Shown here: in pieces, positions 26,704 through 35,565 of the stretch
How positions within the stretch are numbered: position 1 is the first letter of the stretch
How the letters are laid out: every line of letters starts with the position of its first letter
Assembly (NCBI RefSeq): GCF_012932565.1
Contig: NZ_JABBYJ010000001.1
Location: 434,001-498,000 of the forward strand
DNA from: Sneathiella limimaris
GTDB lineage: Bacteria > Pseudomonadota > Alphaproteobacteria > Sneathiellales > Sneathiellaceae
DNA length: 64,000 bases
Direction: 5' to 3'
Notes under the pieces: model-generated
The model's input: the letters and a program-made list of their open reading frames with translations, nothing else
Database searches by the model: none
What the model was told of the DNA's origin: nothing
Program-made: the position numbers and the translations under genes

Positions 26704-27939
26704 ATGGACGATAAGAGCCCGAATACAGTCTGTGCCGGTTTCCTGCCACTCTTGGATGCGGCAATTCTGATTGCCGCTAAAGAAAAAGGATTTGCTGAGG
26801 CCGAGGATATTGATCTTTTGCTTGTGAAAGAAAGCTCCTGGGCTAATATCAGAGACCGCATGGCAATTGGCCATTTCGATGTCGCCCATATGCTCGCCCC
26901 AATGCCGGTTGCATCGTTATTAGGACTTATGCCCTTACCTCTTAAAATCATCGCACCAATGGCGCTAGGACTCGGTGGTAATGCCATTACAATTTCAAAT
27001 GCCATTGCAGCTGATATTGCCAGCCCGAAGCCCTTGGCTGAAATGACTGCTCGAGAAGCGGGCGACCAGCTGTCCCACTTAATCAAAGACCGCCAAAAGC
27101 AAGGTAAAGATGCTCTGGTTTTTGGCGTTGTTCACCCTTTCTCCGGCCATAATTACGAGCTTAGATACTGGTTGGCTGCCTGCGGAATTCATCCAGACAC
27201 CGATGTGGAAATTGTGGTCATCCCGCCACCACTGATGCCAGATGCCCTCTCATCGGGCATGCTGGATGGGTTTTGCGTCGGAGAACCCTGGAACAGCATC
27301 GCCATAGAGGACGGCGCAGGAACTCTTCTGACAACCAAATCCAAAATCTGGAGAAATAGCCCAGAGAAAGTTTTGGGTGCCAGCGACACATTTGCCGCCA
27401 ATCACCCCACAACCCTTTCGGCTACAATCCGCGCCCTCTACAAGGCAGCAGAATGGTGTGGGTCATCAGAAAATACAGAAGAACTGGCTCATCTTCTTTC
27501 CGATAGCAACTATATTGGGGTGCCCGCTGAAATCCTTGAAAAGCCACTTCGCGGCCAGTTTAAAACTGAGAACGGCGAGATTTCCCAAATCCAGGATTTC
27601 TTCATTCCTTTCGAGCGCGCTGCAACCTTTCCCTGGTTCAGTCACGGACTCTGGTTTTACAGTCAAATGGTGCGATGGGGTCACACAGACTGGTCCCCGG
27701 AGCATGCGGAACAGCTGAAATCCTGTTATCGACCGGATTTATATCGAGCTGCACTTGCAGACCTCCAGGTGCCAATCCCTTCTGCCAATGCAAAGGTAGA
27801 AGGAGCACTTGAGCACACTCAGTTTGTCGGCACGATGAAAGGCCAGTTAGCCCTTGGTCCAGATGGTTTCTTTGATGGGCAAGTTTTTGATCCGGACAAT
27901 CTTGAGACATATATCAGGGCTCAAGCTGATCAAAAATAG
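26704..27939 (+). CDS. nasS: NasS nitrate/nitrite sensor (NrtA-like, cytoplasmic)
   Basis: 411 residues, homologous to NrtA/CmpA binding proteins but with no signal peptide (it begins MDDKSPNTVCAGFLPLLDAA), as expected for cytoplasmic NasS. Conserved ligand-domain stretches: [14 protein letters not shown], and DGFCVGEPWN, matching those in the downstream NrtA. NasS holds NasT inactive until nitrate or nitrite binds. Eleven bases separate it from nasT. Confidence 0.93.
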   Translation: MDDKSPNTVCAGFLPLLDAAILIAAKEKGFAEAEDIDLLLVKESSWANIRDRMAIGHFDVAHMLAPMPVASLLGLMPLPLKIIAPMALGLGGNAITISNAIAADIASPKPLAEMTAREAGDQLSHLIKDRQKQGKDALVFGVVHPFSGHNYELRYWLAACGIHPDTDVEIVVIPPPLMPDALSSGMLDGFCVGEPWNSIAIEDGAGTLLTTKSKIWRNSPEKVLGASDTFAANHPTTLSATIRALYKAAEWCGSSENTEELAHLLSDSNYIGVPAEILEKPLRGQFKTENGEISQIQDFFIPFERAATFPWFSHGLWFYSQMVRWGHTDWSPEHAEQLKSCYRPDLYRAALADLQVPIPSANAKVEGALEHTQFVGTMKGQLALGPDGFFDGQVFDPDNLETYIRAQADQK

Positions 27940-27954
27940 TGCTTTCAACATCTG

Positions 27955-27986
27955 TTGCACCGCACAAATTTTATGCATCTGCACAA
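27955..27986. promoter_or_regulatory. Repeat matching the nasT-start motif, likely upstream activator site of the nrt promoter
   Basis: TTGCAC (27955-27960), GCACAAAT (27962-27969), ATGCAT (27973-27978) and TGCACAA (27980-27986). It sits about 85 bases upstream of the sigma-54 promoter at 28072, a normal distance for an NtrC-type enhancer. Protein identity is inferred. Confidence 0.55.
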
Positions 27987-28071
27987 CTAATAATCTGCCT
28001 GCTCAAAAATCATAAAAGTAACATTTCTTATAAAATATTGAATTTTAAAGAGTTTTTAAATTAACAAAAAT

Positions 28072-28087
28072 TGGCACAGTGCTTGCT
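28072..28087 (+). promoter_or_regulatory. Sigma-54 promoter of the nrtA operon
   Basis: TGGCAC, five bases, then TTGCT: the conserved GG and GC are spaced as in the -24/-12 consensus. Predicted start near 28098, just before the ANTAR leader. The match to TGGCAC-N5-TTGC is complete. Confidence 0.85.
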
Positions 28088-28110
28088 ACTGTAAGGCCAT
28101 ACACATTTAA

Positions 28111-28144
28111 GTGCCCAGCGACGGGTACACTGGCAAAGCTGCCA
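28111..28144 (+). promoter_or_regulatory. Two-hairpin ANTAR (NasT) RNA target in the nrtA leader
   Basis: Hairpin 1: GTGCCC/GGGTAC stem with hexaloop AGCGAC. Hairpin 2: TGGC/GCCA stem with hexaloop AAAGCT. Both loops have A at position 1 and G at position 4, the defining feature of ANTAR targets. The second hairpin shares bases 28135-28142 with the terminator stem, so the two structures exclude each other. Confidence 0.88.
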
Positions 28145-28200
28145 TGCTGTTTCGACGGTCAGAAATGACCGCTGCGGAGCCGCATAGCAGCTTTTTTTTT
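28135..28200 (+). terminator. Leader terminator (attenuator) upstream of nrtA
   Basis: AAAGCTGC (28135-28142) pairs with GCAGCTTT (28187-28194), extended by ATGC/GCAT inside, and ends in a run of nine T (28192-28200). An inner GAAA-loop stem (GGTCA/TGACC, 28157-28170) is present. Its 5' arm overlaps ANTAR hairpin 2, so NasT binding would block it. Confidence 0.88.
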
Positions 28201-28239
28201 GGTCAAATTTGATCACAGGTTAATAACAGGAGGCTCAAA

Positions 28240-29640
28240 ATGGGTGCTTTAAAATTTGCAAGACGGACCGTTCTGGCCATGAGTGCGGCACTCCTTGCAG
28301 CAGCAGCAACAGTTTCACTATCCAAAGCGGACATGCTGGATGTGGAAAAGGATGAACTGAAGTTTGGTTTTATTAAGCTGACAGATATGGCACCCCTCGC
28401 CATTGCCTATGAAAAAGGTTACTTCGAGGATGAGGGCCTCTTCGTCACACTGGAGCCACAGGCAAACTGGAAAGTTCTTTTGGACCGGGTAATAACGGGC
28501 GAACTAGACGGGGCTCATATGTTGGCCGGGCAGCCACTTGCAGCGACAATCGGCTTTGGTACCAAGGCTCATATCGTCACCCCATTTTCTATGGATCTCA
28601 ACGGCAACGGGATTACTGTTTCCAATGAAATCTGGGAAATGATGAGAGAACATATTCCCTCAGGCCCTGATGGTAAACCTGTCCACCCCATCAAGGCCGA
28701 CGCCCTAAAGCCAGTCGTGGATAAGTTCAAGGCAGAAGGTAAGCCGTTTAATATGGGTATGGTCTTCCCTGTGTCCACCCATAACTACGAACTTCGCTAT
28801 TGGCTGGCTTCGGGCGGTATTCACCCCGGCTTTTATAGTTCTGAAAATGTATCCGGTCAGATCAAAGCAGATGCTTTGTTATCTGTAACGCCTCCCCCAC
28901 AAATGCCCGCAACTTTGGAAGCCGGTACAATTTATGGCTACTGCGTGGGTGAGCCATGGAACCAACAAGCCGTGTTTAAAGGCATTGGTGTTCCAGTTGT
29001 TACCGACTATGAAATCTGGAAAAACAATCCAGAAAAAGTCTTTGGTCTAACCAAAGAGTTCACTGAACAAAATCCAAACACAACCCTTGCCTTGACCAAG
29101 GCTCTGATCCGGGCGGCAAAATGGTTGGATGAAAATAACAATGCCAACCGGATGGAAGCTGTTGAGATCCTATCCCGTTCCGAATATGTGGGTGCAGACA
29201 AAGAAGTGATCGCCAACTCCATGACTGGAACCTTCGAGTACGAAAAAGGCGACAAGCGTGATGTTCCAGACTTCAACGTCTTCTATCGTCATTTCGCAAC
29301 CTACCCATTTTATTCGGATGCAGTTTGGTACCTCACTCAGATGCGCCGGTGGGGCCAAATCGGCGAGCACAAAAGCGATGCCTGGTATGACGAAGTCGCC
29401 AAATCTGTTTACCGCCCCGATATCTACCTGAAAGCGGCTGAAATGCTTGTGGACGAAGGCTATGTAGAAAAAGCTGACTTTCCTTGGGGAACTGATGGTT
29501 ACCGGGAACCTACACCCGCAGCCGATATCATTGATGGCATCCCCTACGATGGCAAAAAACCAAACGCCTATATCGACTCCCTCAATATTGGTCTGAAGTC
29601 AAAACAGATGATCAAGGGCGATGCTCTGGTCGAAGGGTAA
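28240..29640 (+). CDS. nrtA: Nitrate ABC transporter substrate-binding protein
   Basis: 466 residues with an RR-containing N-terminus ([16 protein letters not shown]) compatible with Tat or Sec export. Mature part is CmpA/NrtA-like: [26 protein letters not shown] near the start, [18 protein letters not shown], and [12 protein letters not shown]. It binds nitrate (or nitrite) in the periplasm. AGGAGG precedes the ATG. First structural gene behind the attenuator. Confidence 0.93.
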   Translation: MGALKFARRTVLAMSAALLAAAATVSLSKADMLDVEKDELKFGFIKLTDMAPLAIAYEKGYFEDEGLFVTLEPQANWKVLLDRVITGELDGAHMLAGQPLAATIGFGTKAHIVTPFSMDLNGNGITVSNEIWEMMREHIPSGPDGKPVHPIKADALKPVVDKFKAEGKPFNMGMVFPVSTHNYELRYWLASGGIHPGFYSSENVSGQIKADALLSVTPPPQMPATLEAGTIYGYCVGEPWNQQAVFKGIGVPVVTDYEIWKNNPEKVFGLTKEFTEQNPNTTLALTKALIRAAKWLDENNNANRMEAVEILSRSEYVGADKEVIANSMTGTFEYEKGDKRDVPDFNVFYRHFATYPFYSDAVWYLTQMRRWGQIGEHKSDAWYDEVAKSVYRPDIYLKAAEMLVDEGYVEKADFPWGTDGYREPTPAADIIDGIPYDGKKPNAYIDSLNIGLKSKQMIKGDALVEG

Positions 29641-29646
29641 ACCAGC

Positions 29647-29676
29647 AAGGGTGGCCGCTCTTGCGGCCCCTACCTT
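29647..29676 (+). promoter_or_regulatory. Hairpin between nrtA and nrtB
   Basis: GGCCGC (29653-29658), TCTT, GCGGCC (29663-29668), extended outward by AAGG/CCTT pairing. No T-run. Placement after a binding-protein gene suggests 3'-end stabilisation of nrtA mRNA. Confidence 0.6.
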
Positions 29677-29697
29677 CCCAAATTAAGGACCCGAAAT

Positions 29698-30777
29698 ATG
29701 ACAAATACTTCTGAAGTTATAACAGCTGGTAAGGCTAGTCAGAGAAAAGAGAAGCTATTCACCATTATTAACAGTGCGTCCGGTTGGCTGAACGCCCTCG
29801 GGTTCTCCTGGTTAGTTCCTATTCTCAAAATGTTAGCGGGTGATAACCCGCAAGAGCAGCTAACTGAGCTCAGAAAAGTTCTACTTTATCCGCTTATGGG
29901 GATTGCGATTTTTCTTATTGCTTGGGCTGTGTTAGCGCCTCGCGTCCAAACCTCTCTCGGTGCAATTCCAGGACCCTCTCAGGTTTGGGAGCAAACTGTA
30001 AATCTTTGGGGGGATCACATACGAGAAAGAGAAAAAGCGGATGCATTTTATGAACGGCAAGATAAACGCAATGAAAAACTGATTGCAGCTGGCAAGGCAG
30101 ACAAAGTTAAACATCGCTCCTACACAGGCGCCCCAACCTATATTGATCAGATTTTCACCTCCCTTGGTACAGTGGGGCTTGGCTTTCTGATCGCGACGAT
30201 TTTTGCTGTTCCCCTTGGAATTGCGTCGGGTCTTTCTAAAGCTGTGAACGGTGCGATCAATCCATTGATCCAAATTTTCAAACCGGTCTCTCCGCTTGCC
30301 TGGCTTCCGATTGTAACAATGGTTGTGTCAGCCCTTTATATCGAGCCCTGGGACTGGATGCCCAAATCGATGATGATATCAGCGGTGACCGTAACGCTTT
30401 GTTCCCTCTGGCCAACCCTTATCAATACGGCCCTTGGTGTCGCCTCCATTGACAAAGATCTGATGAATGTCAGTCGAGTTCTGCAACTCCCGACTGCGAA
30501 AACAATTACAAAACTGGTTCTACCTTCCTCTCTCCCCCTTATCTTCACTGGATTGCGACTTTCCCTTGGTGTTGGGTGGATGGTGCTGATTGCTGCAGAA
30601 ATGCTAGCGCAGAACCCTGGCCTTGGAAAATTTGTCTGGGATGAGTTTCAGAATGGATCTTCTCAATCCCTTGCCAAAATCATGGTCGCCGTTCTGACCA
30701 TCGGCATCATTGGCTTCATTCTGGACCGTATCATGTATGCGCTGCAGACGGCCTTTACGTTCTCTTCAAACCGATAG
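29698..30777 (+). CDS. nrtB: Nitrate ABC transporter permease
   Basis: 359 residues, longer than typical NrtB (about 280) because of an N-terminal cytoplasmic stretch and a hydrophilic insert (about 95-140) after the first membrane segment. The TauC/NrtB-type core has six segments and the EAA loop (KDLMNVSRVLQLPTAKTITKLVLPSSLP). Forms the membrane channel. Confidence 0.92.
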   Translation: MTNTSEVITAGKASQRKEKLFTIINSASGWLNALGFSWLVPILKMLAGDNPQEQLTELRKVLLYPLMGIAIFLIAWAVLAPRVQTSLGAIPGPSQVWEQTVNLWGDHIREREKADAFYERQDKRNEKLIAAGKADKVKHRSYTGAPTYIDQIFTSLGTVGLGFLIATIFAVPLGIASGLSKAVNGAINPLIQIFKPVSPLAWLPIVTMVVSALYIEPWDWMPKSMMISAVTVTLCSLWPTLINTALGVASIDKDLMNVSRVLQLPTAKTITKLVLPSSLPLIFTGLRLSLGVGWMVLIAAEMLAQNPGLGKFVWDEFQNGSSQSLAKIMVAVLTIGIIGFILDRIMYALQTAFTFSSNR

Positions 30778-30786
30778 GGCAAGCGA

Positions 30787-32559
30787 ATGTCATTTTTAGA
30801 AATATCAGGAATGTCCAAGCATTACGGTGAAGGCGCAAACCGAACCGAAGTGTTGGATAATATCAACCTGAAGGTTGAAGAAGGTGAATTCATCGCTATC
30901 GTCGGCTTCTCGGGATCCGGAAAAACAACACTAATTTCTGCATTGGCTGGTCTTATTACACCAGACACTGGCGGTGTCATTTTCCGCGGCAAACAAGTGA
31001 CAGGTCCCGGACCAGAGCGTGGGCTGGTGTTTCAGTCCTATTCGCTAATGCCATGGCTAACGGTCTTTGGAAATGTGTCTCTCGCAGTTAATGCAGTTCA
31101 CAAATCCAAATCACGTAAAGAGAAAGCAGAGATCACACAAACCTATATCGACATGGTTGGGCTCTCCCACGCGGTTGATAGACGACCTGCGGAACTGTCT
31201 GGTGGTATGCGTCAGCGTGTAGCTGTAGCACGGGCACTTGCCATGCAGCCGGAAGTCCTTCTGATGGATGAGCCCTTGTCTGCACTGGATGCGCTGACCC
31301 GCGCTAAATTACAGGATGAGTTTGCTGATATCTCCCAGAAAGAGGAAAAAACCATCATCCTCATCACTAACGATGTTGATGAGGCCATTCTGCTAGCGGA
31401 TCGGGTAATTGCCCTGACACCAGCGCCGAACGCGACTTTAGGCCGAGAATTCAAAGTAAATCTTCCCCGGCCAAGGGATCGCGCAGAGATTAACAGTAGC
31501 GAGGAATTTATCCGCCTCAGAGGTGAGATTACTCAATACTTGATGGACATCGGTGCAGAACGCGGTGTGTATACCGAAAAGGAAATAAACCTTCCCGATA
31601 TTGTGCCCATCACCCAACGGGAAAAAGTGCCAACAGCTTACGTCAAAGCCGCAGAATCTGTTCATGAGGATCGCTATTTGGAACTCAGCCAGGTCAAAAA
31701 GGTTTATCCAACATCTAAAGGCCCCCTAACCGTAGTTGATGGGTTCGATCTGAAAATGAACAAGGGCGAGTTTATCACCCTAATCGGTCATTCCGGATGC
31801 GGAAAATCAACTGTCCTTTCGATGGTCTCAGGCCTCAATGATATTTCTGAAGGTGGGATTATTCTCGACGGAACCCATATCGAGGGAGCGGGTCCAGACC
31901 GTGCCGTTGTTTTCCAGGCCCCATCCCTTCTGCCTTGGCTCACCGCCTATGAGAACGTCTGTCTGGGTGTAGATAAGGTCTACCCAGATGCGGACAAGTT
32001 AGAACGTAAAGATGTGGTCGAATATTATCTCTCTAAAGTTGGCCTTGCCGACTCTATGGATAAGCTGGCGGCGGATCTTTCCAACGGAATGAAACAACGG
32101 GTTGGAATTGCGCGGGCTTTTGCACTTTCACCCAAATTACTTCTGCTGGATGAACCTTTTGGCATGCTGGACAGCTTAACTCGCTGGGAGTTGCAAGATG
32201 TACTGATGGACGTTTGGAAACGCACCCAGGTTACCGCCATATGTGTCACCCATGATGTGGATGAAGCGATCCTATTGGCTGATCGGGTTGTGATGATGTC
32301 AAACGGTCCTAACGCAAAAATAGGCAACATCATGGAAGTTGATCTTCCCCGTCCGCGGTCACGCAAGGCCCTTTTGGAACATCCGGATTACTACGCATAT
32401 CGCGAAGAATTACTGGAGTTCCTGGATGCCTATGAAGGCGGCGCCAATCCCACCCCAGAACAACTGGCTGGGATTACAGCAAAACGCAAGGAAAGGGTTG
32501 CCCGCCAAACGCAGCAATCCAAACCCGAAGAGCTCTTATCGGCAGGGTGTGCATCATGA
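30787..32559 (+). CDS. Fused nitrate ABC transporter ATPase with two nucleotide-binding domains (NrtCD)
   Basis: 590 residues with two complete ABC domains (about 1-265 and 295-560). Domain 1: Walker A GFSGSGKTT, signature LSGGMRQR, Walker B VLLMDEP, but the switch His position reads ITNDVDEA (Asn). Domain 2: Walker A GHSGCGKST, degenerate signature LSNGMKQR, Walker B LLLLDEP, normal switch His (VTHDVDEA). In the sandwich one ATP site is therefore consensus and the other degenerate. A single fused chain replaces separate NrtC and NrtD; the NrtA-like regulatory tail of cyanobacterial NrtC is absent. Confidence 0.93.
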   Translation: MSFLEISGMSKHYGEGANRTEVLDNINLKVEEGEFIAIVGFSGSGKTTLISALAGLITPDTGGVIFRGKQVTGPGPERGLVFQSYSLMPWLTVFGNVSLAVNAVHKSKSRKEKAEITQTYIDMVGLSHAVDRRPAELSGGMRQRVAVARALAMQPEVLLMDEPLSALDALTRAKLQDEFADISQKEEKTIILITNDVDEAILLADRVIALTPAPNATLGREFKVNLPRPRDRAEINSSEEFIRLRGEITQYLMDIGAERGVYTEKEINLPDIVPITQREKVPTAYVKAAESVHEDRYLELSQVKKVYPTSKGPLTVVDGFDLKMNKGEFITLIGHSGCGKSTVLSMVSGLNDISEGGIILDGTHIEGAGPDRAVVFQAPSLLPWLTAYENVCLGVDKVYPDADKLERKDVVEYYLSKVGLADSMDKLAADLSNGMKQRVGIARAFALSPKLLLLDEPFGMLDSLTRWELQDVLMDVWKRTQVTAICVTHDVDEAILLADRVVMMSNGPNAKIGNIMEVDLPRPRSRKALLEHPDYYAYREELLEFLDAYEGGANPTPEQLAGITAKRKERVARQTQQSKPEELLSAGCAS

Positions 32560-32580
32560 AAGCAAAGAAGAGGTAGCTGC

Positions 32581-35238
32581 GTGACCAGAGCTGGAGAGTG
32601 CAAGACCACTTGCCCCTACTGCGGGGTGGGATGCGGGATTATCGCAAAGTTTGACGATAGCGGACTGATATCAGTTGAAGGCGACCCAGATCATCCCGCA
32701 AACTATGGCGGGCTCTGCTCGAAGGGTTCTGCACTCGCTGAAACCATGTCGGTCGATGGTAGATTGCTTAAACCAACCATCAATGGAAAACACTCAACCT
32801 GGGATGAAGCACTTGATCTTGTAACCTCACAATTCAAAGACGCCATTTCCAAATTCGGACCTGACTCAGTTGCCTTCTATGTTTCAGGACAACTTCTCAC
32901 CGAAGATTACTATGTTGCCAACAAACTGATGAAAGGCTTCATTGGTTCGGCAAACATCGATACAAATTCCCGACTTTGCATGGCTTCCAGTGTTGCTGGC
33001 CATAAACGCGCCTTTGGCAGTGATACTGTTCCCGTATCATATGAAGATCTGGAAAACGCGGACCTTGTTGTTCTGGTTGGCAGCAATCTTGCCTGGTGCC
33101 ACCCGGTCTTGTACCAGCGCCTAGCAGTCGCGAAAGACCAACGGCCTGATTTGAAAGTTGTGGTTATTGACCCCCGAAGGACCATGACGACCGATATTGC
33201 TGATCTTCATCTACCAATTGATCCTGACGGTGATGTTGCACTGTTCATGGGCTTATTTACTCATCTCGTAAAAACCGGGGCACATGACCAAGACTATATT
33301 GCGAACCACACTCAAGGTTTCAACGACGCTCTGGCCCATTGCGAGGCCCTGACCTTTGAATCAATATCGGCAAAAACTGGACTGGAGCTAGATCTTCTTC
33401 AGCAATTCTATGCGCTTTTCCAGAAGACCGAAAAAACGATCACTGTTTATAGCCAGGGCGTAAACCAGTCCCGCATCGGTACGGATAAAGTTAATGCAAT
33501 CCTCAATTGCCACCTGATTACCGGGCGCATTGGGAAGCCGGGAACCGGTCCTTTTTCTATCACTGGCCAGCCCAATGCCATGGGTGGACGGGAAGTTGGC
33601 GGCCTTGCGAACATGCTGGCTGCCCATATGGATCTGGATAATAAGGAGCACCAGCATATAGTCCAATCCTTCTGGAACTCCCCAACAATCGCAACCAACC
33701 AAGGACTGAAGGCCGTTGATCTCTTCAATGCCGTCGATCGCGGAGATATCAAGGCCCTGTGGATCATGTCTACTAACCCTGTAGACAGCTTGCCAAATTC
33801 CAACTTCATTAAGAACGCTCTATCGAAATGTCCGTTTGTTGTCGTATCCGACATTTACGAGAATACTGATACCAACCGATATGCCCATGTCCTCCTCCCT
33901 GCGACCGGATGGGGCGAAAAGAACGGGACCGTCACAAATTCTGAACGGCGAATTTCTCGGCAACGCGCCTTTTTGCCTGCTCCTGGAGAAGCCAAACCAG
34001 ACTGGTGGCAATTGGCGGAAATGGGTAAAAGACTGGGATTTAGAGATGCCTTTTCCTATTCGTCTGCGGCTGACATTTATCGAGAGCATGCTGCTTTGTC
34101 TGCAGAAAATAACAATGGATCCCGAGATTTTGATATCGGTGCCCATTCGAACCTATCCCAATCTGAATATGACGATTTGAATCCCGTTCGCTGGCCCATT
34201 ACTGAAAATAAGGAAACTTCCTCAACCCCATTTTTCTCAAACGGAAACTATTTCACATCAGATGGAAAGGCGCGGGTTATCTCGATAGAGTCGCCAGAGA
34301 CAAAACTTAAAACCAATCTCTATCAACTTAACTCCGGACGGATTAGAGACCAATGGCATACCATGACCCGGACAGGCCGATCTACTCGCCTTTCTGCCCA
34401 TTTATCTGAACCGTTTGCAGAAATCCATCCCCACGATGCAGAAGCGCTGAATATTGAAGCTGGTGATATTGTCGAGTTGAAAAACGATTTTGGACGTATT
34501 TTAGTGCGAGCCCTACTCACCTCCCGACAGAAAAGAGGGCAAATCTATGTGCCCATGCACTGGACAGATCAGTTTGCGTCAAATGCAAGGGTAAACAGTC
34601 TTTTCCCCCCCATAGCCGATCCCATTTCTGGACAGCCCGCATCCAAAAACACAACCATTTCATTGCAGAAATTTGATGCAGAGATCTATATGTTCCTGCT
34701 AACCCGTAACAAACCTACCCTGCCAGACGACGCCTATTGGGCAAGCGTTGAAACGGAAGGCGGTTGGAGAACAGAATTCGCTGGTTACGCAACTTATCAG
34801 AAAGATCTGACAACCTTAAAAAATTGTCTGTCAATTCGCTCAGGATCAGAGCCTCTCTTTTATGAGGACAATACCAAAGGTCAAACCCGGTACGCCTGGT
34901 TTAAAGGAACCAGAATAGAAGCCGTTCTATACGTGGGTCCGTCCCCTGTCTCTGTATCGCGAAGTTGGTTATGCGCAAAGTTTGAAGAAGATTTTTCAGA
35001 TCCCGTTGAGCGGTACAAACTGATAGCGGGCAGGGCCCCAGTTAATGAAATAGATAAAGGCGCCATTGTCTGCTCATGCTTAAGTGTCGGCGCAAACGAG
35101 ATAGCCGCTGCCGTTCAGGCTGGCTACTGCAATGTTGGTGCTATTGGGAAAAAGACAAAAGCCGGCACCAACTGTGGATCCTGCCGCTCTGAAATAGCAG
35201 AAATAATCAAAAAAAATATGCTCGTCGCAGCACAATGA
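32581..35238 (+). CDS. nasA: Assimilatory nitrate reductase, molybdopterin catalytic subunit with C-terminal BFD-like 2Fe-2S domain
   Basis: 885 residues from a GTG with AAGAGG upstream. N-terminal [4Fe-4S] motif CPYCGVGCG with the distal Cys in GGLCSKGS; molybdopterin oxidoreductase domains through about residue 560; dinucleotide-binding domain (LYQLNSGRIRDQWHTMTRTG); C-terminal BFD-like region with CSC and later CGSC, a [2Fe-2S] site. Cytoplasmic; reduces nitrate to nitrite. No nitrite reductase or NasB-like reductase follows, so those are elsewhere. Confidence 0.94.
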   Translation: MTRAGECKTTCPYCGVGCGIIAKFDDSGLISVEGDPDHPANYGGLCSKGSALAETMSVDGRLLKPTINGKHSTWDEALDLVTSQFKDAISKFGPDSVAFYVSGQLLTEDYYVANKLMKGFIGSANIDTNSRLCMASSVAGHKRAFGSDTVPVSYEDLENADLVVLVGSNLAWCHPVLYQRLAVAKDQRPDLKVVVIDPRRTMTTDIADLHLPIDPDGDVALFMGLFTHLVKTGAHDQDYIANHTQGFNDALAHCEALTFESISAKTGLELDLLQQFYALFQKTEKTITVYSQGVNQSRIGTDKVNAILNCHLITGRIGKPGTGPFSITGQPNAMGGREVGGLANMLAAHMDLDNKEHQHIVQSFWNSPTIATNQGLKAVDLFNAVDRGDIKALWIMSTNPVDSLPNSNFIKNALSKCPFVVVSDIYENTDTNRYAHVLLPATGWGEKNGTVTNSERRISRQRAFLPAPGEAKPDWWQLAEMGKRLGFRDAFSYSSAADIYREHAALSAENNNGSRDFDIGAHSNLSQSEYDDLNPVRWPITENKETSSTPFFSNGNYFTSDGKARVISIESPETKLKTNLYQLNSGRIRDQWHTMTRTGRSTRLSAHLSEPFAEIHPHDAEALNIEAGDIVELKNDFGRILVRALLTSRQKRGQIYVPMHWTDQFASNARVNSLFPPIADPISGQPASKNTTISLQKFDAEIYMFLLTRNKPTLPDDAYWASVETEGGWRTEFAGYATYQKDLTTLKNCLSIRSGSEPLFYEDNTKGQTRYAWFKGTRIEAVLYVGPSPVSVSRSWLCAKFEEDFSDPVERYKLIAGRAPVNEIDKGAIVCSCLSVGANEIAAAVQAGYCNVGAIGKKTKAGTNCGSCRSEIAEIIKKNMLVAAQ

Positions 35239-35565
35239 GAGCGGAACTAGGACGTGGAAGATTTTGGTGACCCTGGGTGTATATAAACTTGTAAAAGTCC
35301 CCGAATACCCTTTTCCGCTATATTCAAGACAGGTTTTTATTAATTTTATTTCATGTTAATGCGGATTTCAGTTGCTATTAATCCTAAAGTGTGAGCATGT
35401 GTCCACCTGCGCTGGGCGTAGTTGATATTTTATGTATCACCAACAGCGCAATATTCTCGCAATTAGTCGTATTGATAGTGTTGCCTGAAAGATCCTATTG
35501 GATCCAATTTAACAAGGCAGCTCTCCTACGCAAGCTTCCATAAAACAGACCTTCATGCCGCACGG
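35239..35565. other. Intergenic region upstream of the DEAD-box helicase, with an extended hairpin
   Basis: About 327 AT-rich bases. TGCGCTG (35408-35414) pairs with CAGCGCA (35444-35450), and the inner TTGATA and TATCA segments can extend the stem. No T-run. It could be part of a structured 5' leader of the helicase mRNA, as seen for cold-responsive genes. No other feature seen. Confidence 0.4.
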
